Shown in pieces: positions 1 to 8,330 of a stretch of 64,000 bases of DNA. The stretch is from Actinomycetes bacterium (GTDB lineage Bacteria; Actinomycetota; Thermoleophilia; RBG-16-64-13), in the NCBI GenBank assembly GCA_024637035.1, contig JAGXFW010000026.1, positions 117,600 through 181,599 on the forward strand, given 5' to 3'. Position 1 is the stretch's first letter, and each line of letters starts with the position of its first letter. The position numbers and the translations under genes were made by a program. The notes under the pieces were generated by a model. The model saw only the letters and a list, made by a program, of their open reading frames with translations. It made no database searches and had not been told where the DNA came from.

Positions 1-1501
1 ACTCCACCAGCTTCGGTGCCTTGTAGCTCGCCAAGCGCGCCTTGCAGAACGCGATGACCTCGTCGGCATCCACCGTCGTGCCCGTGCGCAACACTATGCA
101 GGCCTTCACGCTCTCGCCGAACACGGCATCAGGCACTCCGATCACGGCGCATTCGGCCACAGCCTCGTGTGTGTAGAGCACCTCCTCTACCTCGCGCGGC
201 CAGATCTTGAGTCCGGCTGAGTTCACCATGTCCTTGATGCGGTCGACGATCGAGAGGTACCCCTCTTCGTCGAGGACCCCCACATCACCGGTACGCAACC
301 AGCCGTCCACCAGAGTCTCGGAAGTGGCCACCGGATCGTTGTAGTAGCCCTTCATGACGTTGGGCCCCTTGATGACGATCTCTCCGGCCTGACCTTGGGG
401 AAGCGGGTGACCTTCTTGATCCCATATCTGCACCTCGACGTTCATGATCGGGGTGCCTACGGTGCCCGCTTTGTGTCTGATGGTGTGGTTGTACACCGCC
501 GAGGGTGTGGACTCGGTGAGGCCGTACCCCTCGTGGATCTTGAGGCCGAACCGGTCGAACCACTGCCGGGCGACCTCCTCGGGCATGCTGGACGCCGCCG
601 AGAAGCAGTACCTCACCGAAGCGAACGCCTTCTCAGCCTCGGGCGTCCCCAGAACGAGGATGTAGATGGTGGGCACCGCGTGCCAACGGGTGACACGCTC
701 CTCGGCCATGATCCGCAGCACCTCGTCCATCTCGAAGCGAGGGAGGATCACCAAGGTCGAGCCCGCTCGCACGCTCGAATTGAAGATGAAGTTCTGGGCG
801 AACGAGTGGTAGAGGGGCAGGAAGCAGACGAGGCGGTCCTCCGGGCGCACGTCGCACTCGGTCACCGTGGAGCTGGTGTTCGACACGACGTTCCCGTGCG
901 TGAGCACCACACCTTTGGGCTTGCCTGTTGTCCCGGAGGTGTAGATGATCTCGGCGCCGTCTTCGCGATCGGTGTAGACGGTCGCAAATGGCTCGGCCGG
1001 TGCCCCGTGTACCAGTGCCCAGAACTCGTGATCCGCCCCGGCGCCACCCCGGGTCCCCCCCGGGTCGCTCGCCACATCCGTCGTGGCGTGTGGGGTCGCG
1101 CCCTTGCCTCCAGCGTCCGGCACGACGATGACGTGTCGCACCAACGGCACCGCGTCCCGACTCGGAAGCTCACCCTGGTACGCCTCGCCCGCCACCACGA
1201 CCTCGGCCTCGCAGTTGGCCACCATGAACTCCACCTCGCCCACCTTGCACATGGAAGAGATGGAGACTGCTATCGCGCCGACCTTCAGGATGCCGTAGAA
1301 GGCGAGGGGGAATTCTGCGCAGTTGCCCATGAACAGGCACACACGGTCGCCCTTCTTGACGCCCAGCGCGGTGAGCGCGTGGGCGAACCCATCGGCGTCG
1401 CGCCGGTATTCGGCATACGTCCAGCGACGCGAGCCATCGACCAGAGCTTCGTGTTCCGGGAAGTAGAAGGCGCTGCGATCAAGCGCGTCGGCCTGATTCA
1501 T
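1..1501 (-). CDS. Acyl-CoA ligase (AMP-forming), 3' end cut by window edge
   Basis: About 500 residues of an ANL-superfamily ligase that activates a carboxylic acid through an acyl-AMP to its CoA thioester. The AMP-binding loop reads IIYTSGTTGKPKGVVLTH (about residues 190-207). The A5 motif reads HEGYGLTEST, the hinge region contains WLRTGDVG, and the C-terminal lid has begun when the window ends. An Ala/Gly-rich, low-complexity insert of some 30 residues precedes the P-loop. The ATG overlaps the stop of the upstream PanE-like gene by 4 bp (ATGA), so translation is probably coupled. Substrate cannot be read. The neighbouring crotonase and bzd-like genes make an aromatic, alicyclic or fatty acid plausible; that is inference. 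Confidence 0.9.
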   Translation of the reverse strand, partial: MNQADALDRSAFYFPEHEALVDGSRRWTYAEYRRDADGFAHALTALGVKKGDRVCLFMGNCAEFPLAFYGILKVGAIAVSISSMCKVGEVEFMVANCEAEVVVAGEAYQGELPSRDAVPLVRHVIVVPDAGGKGATPHATTDVASDPGGTRGGAGADHEFWALVHGAPAEPFATVYTDREDGAEIIYTSGTTGKPKGVVLTHGNVVSNTSSTVTECDVRPEDRLVCFLPLYHSFAQNFIFNSSVRAGSTLVILPRFEMDEVLRIMAEERVTRWHAVPTIYILVLGTPEAEKAFASVRYCFSAASSMPEEVARQWFDRFGLKIHEGYGLTESTPSAVYNHTIRHKAGTVGTPIMNVEVQIWDQEGHPLPQGQAGEIVIKGPNVMKGYYNDPVATSETLVDGWLRTGDVGVLDEEGYLSIVDRIKDMVNSAGLKIWPREVEEVLYTHEAVAECAVIGVPDAVFGESVKACIVLRTGTTVDADEVIAFCKARLASYKAPKLVE

Positions 1502-2550
1502 CGGGAGACTCCTTGATCAACGGTCGGATTATCCGTCGCGCTGGAAGATGTCGTGACGGTCGGCGGCGTGTCCTCGGGCGGCGACTGATCGACCGGCGGT
1601 GACTGCGCCGCCTCCCGCTCGAACAGCATCTTCTGCTCGAGGGCCTGCACCAAGATGCCGACCATCCAGTTCAGGGGAGTGTTCACCCCATAGGCCTCGC
1701 CGCGCTCGACGACGGCCAGGTTCAAGGTCTCGATCTCGGTGCGGCGCCCGGCCTCCACGTCCTGCAGCATCGATATCTTGTTGTCACCCACCCCGGTCAG
1801 AGCTTTGATAGCGAAGTCGCCCGCGTATTCCAGTTCGGCGAAATCGAAGCCCTGGGCGGAGGCCACCTCGGCGGTCTCCTCGGCCAATGCCCGTATCAGC
1901 TCGTTCGTGGGCGGGAACTCCACCAACTGGCGGCCCGTGAACCCCGTGAGCGCCGCCACGGCGTTGCACGAGACGTTCGCCAGCAGCTTCCGCCATATCG
2001 GGATCCGCACGTCGCCGCAGATCACGTTGGTCGCGATGCCTGTGGCGTTGAACGCATCGACCACTCTCTGCAGCCCAGGGTCGTCCCTACCATCGAACCG
2101 CCCGATGCTGATGCCGCCCAGTCCTCCGTTGTACTTGATCACGTTCGGGCCCAGCGGCATCGCGCTATGGGCGGTCACGCCCCCCACAGCGATGGCGTCG
2201 GGTAGCACCGCGGCGATGCGAGCTAGGTTCTTCAGGCCGTTCTGCAAGGAGAGCACGTAGGTGCCCGGACGCACAAGCGGACGCGACAACTCGGCCGCCG
2301 AGGTGGTGTGGTAGCCCTTCACCGAGATCTGCACGAGGTCGACCGGGCCCACGTCCTTCGGGTCGGTCGTCACCTTCACGTTGCGCGTACGGCTGTCGCC
2401 GTCGGGCATGATGACCGTGAGACCCTCATCGCGGATCTTCGCGATCTTGGCCTGGTCGACGTCGATCAAGGTGACGTCGAACCCGGCCTCGTCGAGCAGG
2501 AACCCCAAGGTCCCCCCCACGGCGCCTGCACCTACCATGGCGATCTTCAT
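1498..2550 (-). CDS. Ketopantoate reductase-family (PanE/ApbA) NADP oxidoreductase
   Basis: A 350-residue protein opening with a Rossmann nucleotide-binding motif (VGAGAVGGTLG) directly after MKIAM. This is typical of 2-dehydropantoate 2-reductase-like enzymes, which reduce 2-keto acids with NADPH. The C-terminal helical half is present; the last 30 or so residues are a Pro/Ser/Thr-rich tail unusual for PanE. I start it at the ATG at 2550 because AGGTGA lies about 5 bases upstream; a GTG at 2559 is also in frame. It sits between a crotonase and an acyl-CoA ligase with a 4-bp overlap to the latter, so it may serve CoA-ester metabolism rather than pantothenate synthesis. No other pantothenate gene is in the window. 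Confidence 0.8.
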   Translation of the reverse strand: MKIAMVGAGAVGGTLGFLLDEAGFDVTLIDVDQAKIAKIRDEGLTVIMPDGDSRTRNVKVTTDPKDVGPVDLVQISVKGYHTTSAAELSRPLVRPGTYVLSLQNGLKNLARIAAVLPDAIAVGGVTAHSAMPLGPNVIKYNGGLGGISIGRFDGRDDPGLQRVVDAFNATGIATNVICGDVRIPIWRKLLANVSCNAVAALTGFTGRQLVEFPPTNELIRALAEETAEVASAQGFDFAELEYAGDFAIKALTGVGDNKISMLQDVEAGRRTEIETLNLAVVERGEAYGVNTPLNWMVGILVQALEQKMLFEREAAQSPPVDQSPPEDTPPTVTTSSSATDNPTVDQGVSR

Positions 2551-2678
2551 GGCGCTCACCTACGACACCCCCTTGGAGCCGCCCAGTCGTCTGGTCGGCG
2601 CCCACAGCATCGAGTCGACAGCGTTCCCCAACTAGACCCGCCTGCGAGACCGGACGTCCGCTGCGGGCCTTTCGGCTC

Positions 2679-3449
2679 TCAGACTTCCTTCCACTCCGGC
2701 CGACGGCGCTCGATGAAGGCCCGCAGGCCCTCGTTCGCGTCGGCCGTCACCATGAGTTCGTCTACGTACACGGCATCCGCCGCCCGCAATGACTCCTCCG
2801 CACTCTTGCCCAAGCCGGCGAGCATCGCCTTCTTGGTGAGGCTCATCACCAAGCCGCTGTTGCGCACCAAGGTGCCCACGTAGCGCTCGGCGGCCGTCTC
2901 GAACTCCTCATCCGCGACCACCCTGCTCACCAGGCCCATGCGCAGAGCGTCGGCGGCCGAGTACGTGTCGCCCGAGAGTAGCAGCTCCGAGGCCGCTTTC
3001 GGGCCAAGCATGGCGGGGAAGAGCGCGACCCCGAGGATCGGGAACACCCCGACCTTGATCTCTGGCTGCCCGAACGTTGCCTTCTCGGAGGCCAGCGCCA
3101 TGTCGCAACAGGCCACCAGCTCACAGCCGCCGCCGAGAGCCATCGCGCGCACCAAGGCTATGGTCGGTTTGTTCGAGCGATGAAGGCCCATGCAGAGCTC
3201 GTCGAAGATATCCAGCATGTGCCGCATCTTCTCGGGCGTGTGATCGGCCACGTCGACTCCGGCGGAGTAGGCCCGGTCACCCGCCGCTTCCACCACGATC
3301 ACCTTCGCGGCCGGGTCGGCCTCCAACGCTCGGAGGGCCTCCACCGCGTCTTCCATGACGGCGATCGTCAGCACGTTCACCGGCGGGTTGTCGAGTATGA
3401 GTCGACCGACTCCCCCCGCGACTTCGTAGCGCACACCCTTGTCACTCAT
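2679..3449 (-). CDS. Enoyl-CoA hydratase/isomerase, cyclohexa-1,5-dienecarbonyl-CoA hydratase-like
   Basis: A 256-residue crotonase-fold protein. Both acidic residues usual in hydratases are visible, in GGGCEL (about residue 110) and FGQPEI (about residue 130). The oxyanion-hole strand reads AYSAGVDVADH. The combination SAGVDVADH plus PEIKVGVFPILG resembles, from memory, dienoyl-CoA hydratases of anaerobic benzoyl-CoA degradation (Dch/BamR), which hydrate the product of benzoyl-CoA reductase. That assignment fits the bzd-like genes at 6-8 kb but needs phylogeny. The start is set by AGGAGG eight bases upstream of ATG. It lies 42 bp downstream of the LytTR regulator and 128 bp before the PanE-like gene, all on one strand. 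Confidence 0.82.
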   Translation of the reverse strand: MSDKGVRYEVAGGVGRLILDNPPVNVLTIAVMEDAVEALRALEADPAAKVIVVEAAGDRAYSAGVDVADHTPEKMRHMLDIFDELCMGLHRSNKPTIALVRAMALGGGCELVACCDMALASEKATFGQPEIKVGVFPILGVALFPAMLGPKAASELLLSGDTYSAADALRMGLVSRVVADEEFETAAERYVGTLVRNSGLVMSLTKKAMLAGLGKSAEESLRAADAVYVDELMVTADANEGLRAFIERRRPEWKEV

Positions 3450-3491
3450 CTGCCAACCTCCTCGCGCCCCCGGGTCCCCCCAAGGCCGCTC

Positions 3492-4292
3492 TTAGAATCC
3501 CAGAAGCCCTCTGAGCTCCACTGCCTTTCTGCGGCTCACCGGCACTCGGCTACCTTGAGCGTCGTTCATGACCAGTTCGTACGTGCGGTTGCTGAGCAGC
3601 GCCACTTCGGCCACCCTGCGCAGGTTGACCAGGTAGCTGCGGTGAGCGCGGAAGAACCCCGTGTCTGTGAGACTCTGCTCGAGTTGATCCATGGAGGGCG
3701 CCACCGCCACCAGCGTCTCGTCCCCCGTGCAGACGTACACGGTCTCTCCATCGACTCGCAGGTAGACGATGTCTTCGAGCCGTGCGGGCACCATCCGCTC
3801 GCCGCGCTTGGCCGTGACATACTCCACCGGCTTCGCTGTCTTCGATACCGCGGCGGCGACGGCTACCGCAATCGGCCGAGCCTCATCGCTCGACCCCTGT
3901 GCCGCCGCGCTAAGAGCCTGGCCGCCCATCTTCAGCTCACGCGCCCGATCGATCGCCTGCTGCAGGCGAACCTTGCCTATCGGTTTCATGAGGTAGTCCG
4001 CGGCGCCCAATTCGAAGGCTCGGGCCGCGTATTCCTCGTAGGCGGTCGTGAACACCACGAAGGGCGTCTTGGGCAGTGCGGCGAAGATCTCGGCCGCGCT
4101 GATGCCGTCCATGCCCGGCATCCGGATGTCGAGGAACACAAGGTCGTGCTCGACCGCCAGCAACAGCTTCTCAGCCTCCATGGCTGTGGAAGCTTCGCCC
4201 ACCAATTCCACCCCGTCGACGTCGCCGAGCAGGTCGCGCAGGTGCGACCTGGCTCGCGGCTCGTCATCGACGATCAGCGCCCTCAGTATCAA
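3492..4292 (-). CDS. LytTR-family response regulator
   Basis: An N-terminal receiver domain has the phosphoacceptor Asp in LVFLDIRMPGMDG (about residue 55), the conserved Thr/Ala in FTTAYEEYA and the Lys in YLMKPIG. A C-terminal LytTR DNA-binding domain begins around residue 170 (VTAKRGERMVPARLEDIVYL) and contains FFRAHRSYLVNLRRV. I start it at TTG 4292, seven bases after GGAGG; a GTG at 4328 would overlap the kinase gene by 20 bp and put a poor peptide ahead of LRALIVDDEPRA. It follows the sensor kinase by 16 bp, so the two form a LytS/LytT-type pair. Targets are unknown; the crotonase directly downstream is a candidate. Confidence 0.9.
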   Translation of the reverse strand: MILRALIVDDEPRARSHLRDLLGDVDGVELVGEASTAMEAEKLLLAVEHDLVFLDIRMPGMDGISAAEIFAALPKTPFVVFTTAYEEYAARAFELGAADYLMKPIGKVRLQQAIDRARELKMGGQALSAAAQGSSDEARPIAVAVAAAVSKTAKPVEYVTAKRGERMVPARLEDIVYLRVDGETVYVCTGDETLVAVAPSMDQLEQSLTDTGFFRAHRSYLVNLRRVAEVALLSNRTYELVMNDAQGSRVPVSRRKAVELRGLLGF

Positions 4293-4308
4293 CGATCCCT
4301 CCCCACCT

Positions 4309-5466
4309 TCATGAACGCCCCACGTCACACGAGGCCCCGGCGGCGAACGCTACGACACTGCCGTCCGTCCCGGCTCCCTCGACCAACGCATACGTATCCG
4401 GGGGCACGCGGCGAGGCAGATGCACCTCGACGATAGTACCGCCCTCCTCCGGGGTTCGTACCACCAACCCGTACTCTGGGCCGAAGAGGCCCTTGAGCCG
4501 TCGCTGCACATTCTTCATCCCGATGCCGGCGCTGCCGGCGAGGGCTGCGGGATCCATGCCGCCACCGTCGTCTTCCACGGCCACGATGACCTCGTCATCA
4601 GAGACCCAGCTGGTGATGGCCACCCGCGAACTGCCCACCTCTCGACTCACCCCGTGCAGGACGGCGTTCTCGACGAGCGGTTGGAGGATCAACGGAGGCA
4701 CCCGAGCGACCAGCGCCGCGGGGTCATGCTGACGCACGATCTCCAGCCGCGAACCGAAGCGGTACTGCTCGAATCTGAGGTAACGGTCTACGAAGTCGAG
4801 CTCCTCACGGAGGCTGACGAACCCGTGGTGCTGCTTGAGATTGCGGCGGAAGAGATCGGCGAACTCTACGAGCAATTCCTCGGCCATGAGACCGTCGTTA
4901 CGGCAGAACGAGGCGATCGTGTTGAGCGTGTTGAAGAGGAAGTGGGGGCTGATCTGGGCTTGCAGCGCTTGGAGCTCCGCCTGCGTGGTCAGCTTCTTCT
5001 GGATGTCGATCTCGGCCAGCTCCAACTCGATGGACAGCATGCGCGCCAGACCGTCGGCGAATTCGATCTCTTGTGTGGTGAACGGCTCGTCGATCGTGTT
5101 GTATAACTTGAGGCAACCCACGATCTGCAGGCGGGCGCGGAGGGGCACGACGATCGCAGCGCGAAGCGCACACTCGGGCACCGGACAGCCGATCGAGTAC
5201 CGTCCCCGCACCGCGTTCACCTTCCCGCCGTGGAGGGTCTCCCGGGTTAGATGGGTGAGGATGGGCAGACCCACCCTGTGGTGGTCTGAGCCTTCGCCCA
5301 CGAAGGCCAGGATGGTGCTCTGGTCGGAGATCGCAAGCGCCGACACGCCGATCACGTCGTGGATAGCACGGGCCGTTACGGCGGCGCTGCGGAAGTTCAG
5401 CCCCTCACGGAGGTGAGGAAGGCTTACGTTGACGATCTCGAAGACAGCATCGGCGCCGGTGTTCAC
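4309..5466 (-). CDS. GAF-domain LytS-type sensor histidine kinase, soluble
   Basis: A 385-residue kinase. Residues about 20-165 resemble a GAF sensor domain, followed by a short coiled region. The HisKA-like domain of the LytS class carries ISPHFLFNTLNTI with the probable phosphoacceptor His (about residue 190). An HATPase domain has ILQPLVENAVLHG (N box) and VEDDGGGMD (G1). Unlike LytS or BtsS it has no 5TM membrane sensor; I see no transmembrane segment, so the signal is probably cytosolic. Cysteines in the GAF domain (CPVPEC) could bind a ligand or metal, which is speculation. The GTG start at 5466 has a weak purine-rich site upstream. Partner: the LytTR regulator 16 bp downstream. Confidence 0.88.
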   Translation of the reverse strand: MNTGADAVFEIVNVSLPHLREGLNFRSAAVTARAIHDVIGVSALAISDQSTILAFVGEGSDHHRVGLPILTHLTRETLHGGKVNAVRGRYSIGCPVPECALRAAIVVPLRARLQIVGCLKLYNTIDEPFTTQEIEFADGLARMLSIELELAEIDIQKKLTTQAELQALQAQISPHFLFNTLNTIASFCRNDGLMAEELLVEFADLFRRNLKQHHGFVSLREELDFVDRYLRFEQYRFGSRLEIVRQHDPAALVARVPPLILQPLVENAVLHGVSREVGSSRVAITSWVSDDEVIVAVEDDGGGMDPAALAGSAGIGMKNVQRRLKGLFGPEYGLVVRTPEEGGTIVEVHLPRRVPPDTYALVEGAGTDGSVVAFAAGASCDVGRS

Positions 5467-5609
5467 GAGCTGACCCCACCGCTCCCTCGGGCCGCGCCCG
5501 TTGCTTCCGGCAAGCCGTACGTGCCGGTGTAGAGATCACCCGCTCTCATCGGCCGAACGACCGCCTCTCGCTGAACCACGCTGGACTCCCTTCGGGAACG
5601 AACCCCCGA

Positions 5610-5870
5610 CTACTCGAACAGGTCTTCCTCTTCCAGATGGGCCGCAGAGGCCGCTCGGGTGAACACCACACCCACGGGTCCATCGACGCCCTCGACACCA
5701 AGACAGACTGTGCAGCTGCCGTCTGCGGCAGCGTCGACCGCCCGCTCGACACGCACCTCGAACCCAAGCGAACGATAGTAGTCGGCCGTCTCGTCGAGGC
5801 GCGCGCCTACTGCGCTGAAACGCTCTTCCCAACCATCGGCCAGCAACCTCTCACGCAGGCTCGGTTCCAC
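5610..5870 (-). CDS. Small hypothetical protein at the end of the bzd-like operon
   Basis: An 86-residue acidic protein of unknown function, last in the order BzdP-like, BzdQ-like, ferredoxin, this gene. The GTG start at 5870 is chosen because AAGGGGA lies six bases upstream; longer versions starting near 5993 add an Arg-rich, unlikely N-terminus and overlap the ferredoxin gene. The predicted fold is alpha/beta: a helix (RLLADGWEERFSAVGARLDE) followed by strands, with a CTVCLG motif whose two cysteines could bind metal or form a disulfide. I do not recognise the family. A 116-bp gap to the ferredoxin leaves operon membership uncertain. Confidence 0.55.
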   Translation of the reverse strand: MEPSLRERLLADGWEERFSAVGARLDETADYYRSLGFEVRVERAVDAAADGSCTVCLGVEGVDGPVGVVFTRAASAAHLEEEDLFE

Positions 5871-5986
5871 CGCGGATCCCCTTCCGAGCAAGCTGCTCAC
5901 TTCCTGTTGGAGTGTACAGAGGTTCCCCCTCAAAGTCGAAACTGGACCCGGCTGCCTGCAGCCGGCCGTGCGGACCCGCCGCCCCG

Positions 5987-6268
5987 TCACCAACTATGGC
6001 TGATCGCCCCCGGCCGACAGGCCGAGATGCACGGCAAGCCCACGTGGCCGCCGGTCGGTTTGCAGCCGGCGCACCGTTCCTTCAGGAGCTTCCGCGCAGT
6101 CGGCGCGATGGCCACAACCTCGTCGTCATAGTCGTCCATCTCGATCTCGAACAGACGCTCGGGACACGCTTCGACGCACCACCGACCCACACACTCCACG
6201 CAAAGAGCGGTGTCGATGGTGACGTAATACTCGCCCGACCCGTCTCGATATCCGTAGTTGGCGATCAT
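5987..6268 (-). CDS. 2[4Fe-4S] ferredoxin-like protein
   Basis: A 93-residue ferredoxin with two four-cysteine clusters. The first reads CVECVGRWCVEACP. The second begins CAGC and closes with CISACRPGAI, with an eight-residue insertion between its second and third cysteines as in Alvin-type ferredoxins. ATG 6268 follows GAGGTGAA, a site that overlaps the stop of the BzdQ-like gene 3 bp away, so it is tightly coupled to that gene. Class I benzoyl-CoA reductases take electrons from such low-potential ferredoxins, so the likely role is electron donor to the enzyme activated by the two neighbouring ATPases (inference from context). Confidence 0.88.
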   Translation of the reverse strand: MIANYGYRDGSGEYYVTIDTALCVECVGRWCVEACPERLFEIEMDDYDDEVVAIAPTARKLLKERCAGCKPTGGHVGLPCISACRPGAISHSW

Positions 6269-6271
6269 GAT

Positions 6272-7174
6272 TCACCTCGCGGCAGCGACCCTCTGCTCTT
6301 TCCTGTAGAGAGCGTCGGCGAAGAGCGCCGCACCGAGGGCGCCGGCGATCTGCGGGTCGAAGTTGGTGTCCTCCGGCAAAGGAACGGCCCTCCTACCCAC
6401 TAGGCGCTCGATGCGCACTACGACGCCCGCGTTCTTGGCGATGCCCCCCGTGATGAAGAAGTCGGGTTCCATGCCCAGGCGGTCGATCAGACCTGCCACT
6501 CGCTCGGCCATAGCCGCGCAGTATGCGGCCAGCACTCGGTTGATGCTCCATCCGACCTTCAACAGGGCGGTGGCCTCAGACTTGGCGAACACAGTGCACA
6601 CGTTCGAGACCGGTGCCGGCTCTTCGTCGATCTCGAACGACCGCCTTCCGATGTCCTCCACCGATACGCCGAGCGTGTCGGCGATGACTTCCATGCCTCG
6701 GCCTGTGCCAGCCGCGCACTTGTCGTTCATGATGAAGTTCTGCACCTTGCCCTTCTCGTCGCACCGGATCACCTTGCAGTCTTGACCCCCCATATCGAGG
6801 ATCGTGCGCACAGTCGGGCCGATCATGAAGTTGGCGCCGCGGGCGTGACATGCGATCTCGGTGATAGCCCGGTTGGCGAAGGGCACGTTCACGCGCCCGT
6901 AGCCGGTCCCGACGATGTGGTTCACGTCGTCGAGAGTCATGCCCGTACCCTCCATGGCGCCGGCGAGCGTCCTCTTCGCACTGTCGGGACTGTTCGAACC
7001 GGTGCGCGTGGAGTGATAAGCGAAGAGTTCCCCGTCCACGAGGATGACAGCCTGCGAACTCACCGAGCCCACGTCGATACCGGCGGCGACGACCGAGGCG
7101 TCGCGCCAGTCCAAGCCCGGCGCCCGCCAGTTCTTCTCACTCCAGCGCCAGAACTCCTGGGTCTCCTTGGTCAT
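6272..7174 (-). CDS. bzdQ: BzdQ/BcrA-like ATPase subunit of benzoyl-CoA reductase type
   Basis: A 300-residue protein of the BadF/BadG/BcrA/BcrD ASKHA ATPase family, which couples ATP hydrolysis to one-electron activation of dehydratases and benzoyl-CoA reductase. The N-terminus (TQEFWRWSEKNW) followed by GIDVGSVSSQAVIL is, from memory, characteristic of BzdQ rather than of 2-hydroxyglutaryl-CoA dehydratase activators. Bridging-cluster cysteines lie in MNDKCAAGTGRGMEV and SNVCTVFAKSE; the second phosphate loop is GGIAKNAG. ATG 7174 follows GGAGAGG. It is 15 bp from the BzdP-like gene and 3 bp from the ferredoxin. The catalytic subunits (BzdN/BzdO or BcrB/BcrC) are not in the window, so the exact substrate is unproven. 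Confidence 0.8.
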   Translation of the reverse strand: MTKETQEFWRWSEKNWRAPGLDWRDASVVAAGIDVGSVSSQAVILVDGELFAYHSTRTGSNSPDSAKRTLAGAMEGTGMTLDDVNHIVGTGYGRVNVPFANRAITEIACHARGANFMIGPTVRTILDMGGQDCKVIRCDEKGKVQNFIMNDKCAAGTGRGMEVIADTLGVSVEDIGRRSFEIDEEPAPVSNVCTVFAKSEATALLKVGWSINRVLAAYCAAMAERVAGLIDRLGMEPDFFITGGIAKNAGVVVRIERLVGRRAVPLPEDTNFDPQIAGALGAALFADALYRKEQRVAAAR

Positions 7175-7189
7175 GCCCCGGCCTCTCCG

Positions 7190-8023
7190 CTACGCCTCGT
7201 CGGCGATGGATGCACCCTCGGCGGCCTTGTCTGCCGCCACCAAGGCTGCGCCAAGCGCACCGAGGTACTCGGGGTGCGGCAGCACCCGCAACTCGGCTAC
7301 GTCCAGAGTGTCCTTGAGCGCCTTCACGAAGCCCACGTTGTGGGCCACGCCTCCGCCGATCACCACGACTCCGTGCAATCCGGCCCTGCGCACCATGGCC
7401 GATACGCGACCCGCCATGGAGTCGTGCACCGCCCGCGCGATGTCCTTCTGGGCCGTGTTGGAGTGTATGAGGCTCACCACCTCCGACTCGGCGAACACCG
7501 TGCACTGCGCGTTCATCGGGATCGACTCGGTGGACTCCAACGAGATCTCGCCGAACGTCTCCAGGCTCACCTCGAGCGCCCGGCTCATCGCCTCGACGAA
7601 CGCACCGGCGCCGGCCGCGCATTTCTCGTTCACAGCGAAATCGAGGACCTTGCCACCACCGTCGATGCGGATCGCGCGGGCCTCGTCGGCGCCGACGTCG
7701 ATGACTGTGCGCGCCTCCGGGTCGAGTTCGACCGCACCCCGCGCGTCGGCAGCCACCTCGGTGAGCACATGATCCGCAAAGGCCACGGCCTTGCGACCCA
7801 CACCCGTGGCGACCGCAAAGTCGAACTGATCGAACCCGATGCCGAGTTCCGCGGCGGCCTTCTCGAGACCCACGCGCGCAGACTCCGCCTGGTCGAACCC
7901 GGAAGACACATTGACTCGCGCGGCCACCTCGCCGTCGCGTAGGGCAACGATCTTGATGTTCTTCGAGCCGACGTCTATTCCCACAACGATCATCTCAAGT
8001 CCCTTGTCCGCGTTCCTCATCAT
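7190..8023 (-). CDS. bzdP: BzdP/BcrD-like ATPase subunit of benzoyl-CoA reductase type
   Basis: Second ASKHA ATPase of the BcrA/BcrD family, first gene of its operon. Visible elements are VGIDVGSKNIKIV (phosphate 1), VIDVGADEARAI, cluster cysteines in NEKCAAGAGAFVEA and NAQCTVFAESEV, and VIGGGVAHNVGFV (phosphate 2). Two different paralogous ATPases side by side match class I benzoyl-CoA reductase, where they form a heterodimer; 2-hydroxyacyl-CoA dehydratases normally have a single homodimeric activator. The start is uncertain: ATG 8023 follows a G-rich stretch, while ATG 7993 (MIVVGIDVG) would match the family N-terminus better. A promoter and operator lie at 8131-8184. Confidence 0.78.
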   Translation of the reverse strand: MMRNADKGLEMIVVGIDVGSKNIKIVALRDGEVAARVNVSSGFDQAESARVGLEKAAAELGIGFDQFDFAVATGVGRKAVAFADHVLTEVAADARGAVELDPEARTVIDVGADEARAIRIDGGGKVLDFAVNEKCAAGAGAFVEAMSRALEVSLETFGEISLESTESIPMNAQCTVFAESEVVSLIHSNTAQKDIARAVHDSMAGRVSAMVRRAGLHGVVVIGGGVAHNVGFVKALKDTLDVAELRVLPHPEYLGALGAALVAADKAAEGASIADEA

Positions 8024-8130
8024 ATGTTCCCCCCGTCGGTGGTCGCCGGAACACGGGCGGAAGCTGGGACGAGGCCGCGCTTTCATCCGCCTCGGCGAAG
8101 ACCGGGTCGCGGACCCGATCGGGAGGTTCA

Positions 8131-8150
8131 TTGGTTGGCCGTTCAGCCAA
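8131..8150. promoter_or_regulatory. TetR-type operator, bzd-like operon
   Basis: A 20-bp imperfect dyad reading TTGGTTGGCCGTTCAGCCAA on the plus strand. It matches the sites at 28546-28565 and 21500-21519 at 16 of 20 positions each; 15 positions are invariant in all three. It covers about +1 to +20 of the minus-strand promoter just upstream, a position fitting repression. The presumed ligand is the TetR protein encoded at 21543. Confidence 0.65.
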
Positions 8151-8155
8151 GAGGG

Positions 8156-8184
8156 AGTCTACCGGCCGCAGGCGCCCATGTAAA
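8156..8184 (-). promoter_or_regulatory. Promoter of the bzdP/bzdQ-like operon
   Basis: On the minus strand TTTACA (8184-8179) and TAGACT (8161-8156) are separated by 17 bp, close to the primary sigma factor consensus. Transcription would start near 8149, giving a leader of about 125 nt. The rest of the divergent gap (8024-8330) holds no gene that I can see; on the plus strand TAGACT at 8261-8266 is a candidate -10 for the channel gene. Confidence 0.6.
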
Positions 8185-8330
8185 GCGCGAGGTCGGCACC
8201 TGGCGCCCAGGGTGTCACCTTTGACCTCCCACCTGAAGGGACGCATTCTTCGCCGCTTTCGATAGACTACCCCGTGAAGTGCAACAGCCCTCACGGTGGG
8301 CGACGAACGAACAGGAGACCCAAGGGGCAC

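Noticed and set aside
395..1516. A 373-codon plus-strand frame at the window start
   Set aside because: The opposite strand encodes a clear acyl-CoA ligase with all core motifs, while this frame shows none and lacks a ribosome site.
8024..8330. Riboswitch in the leader of the bzd-like operon
   Set aside because: No cobalamin, flavin or other conserved riboswitch core was recognised; the promoter and operator explain the conserved part.
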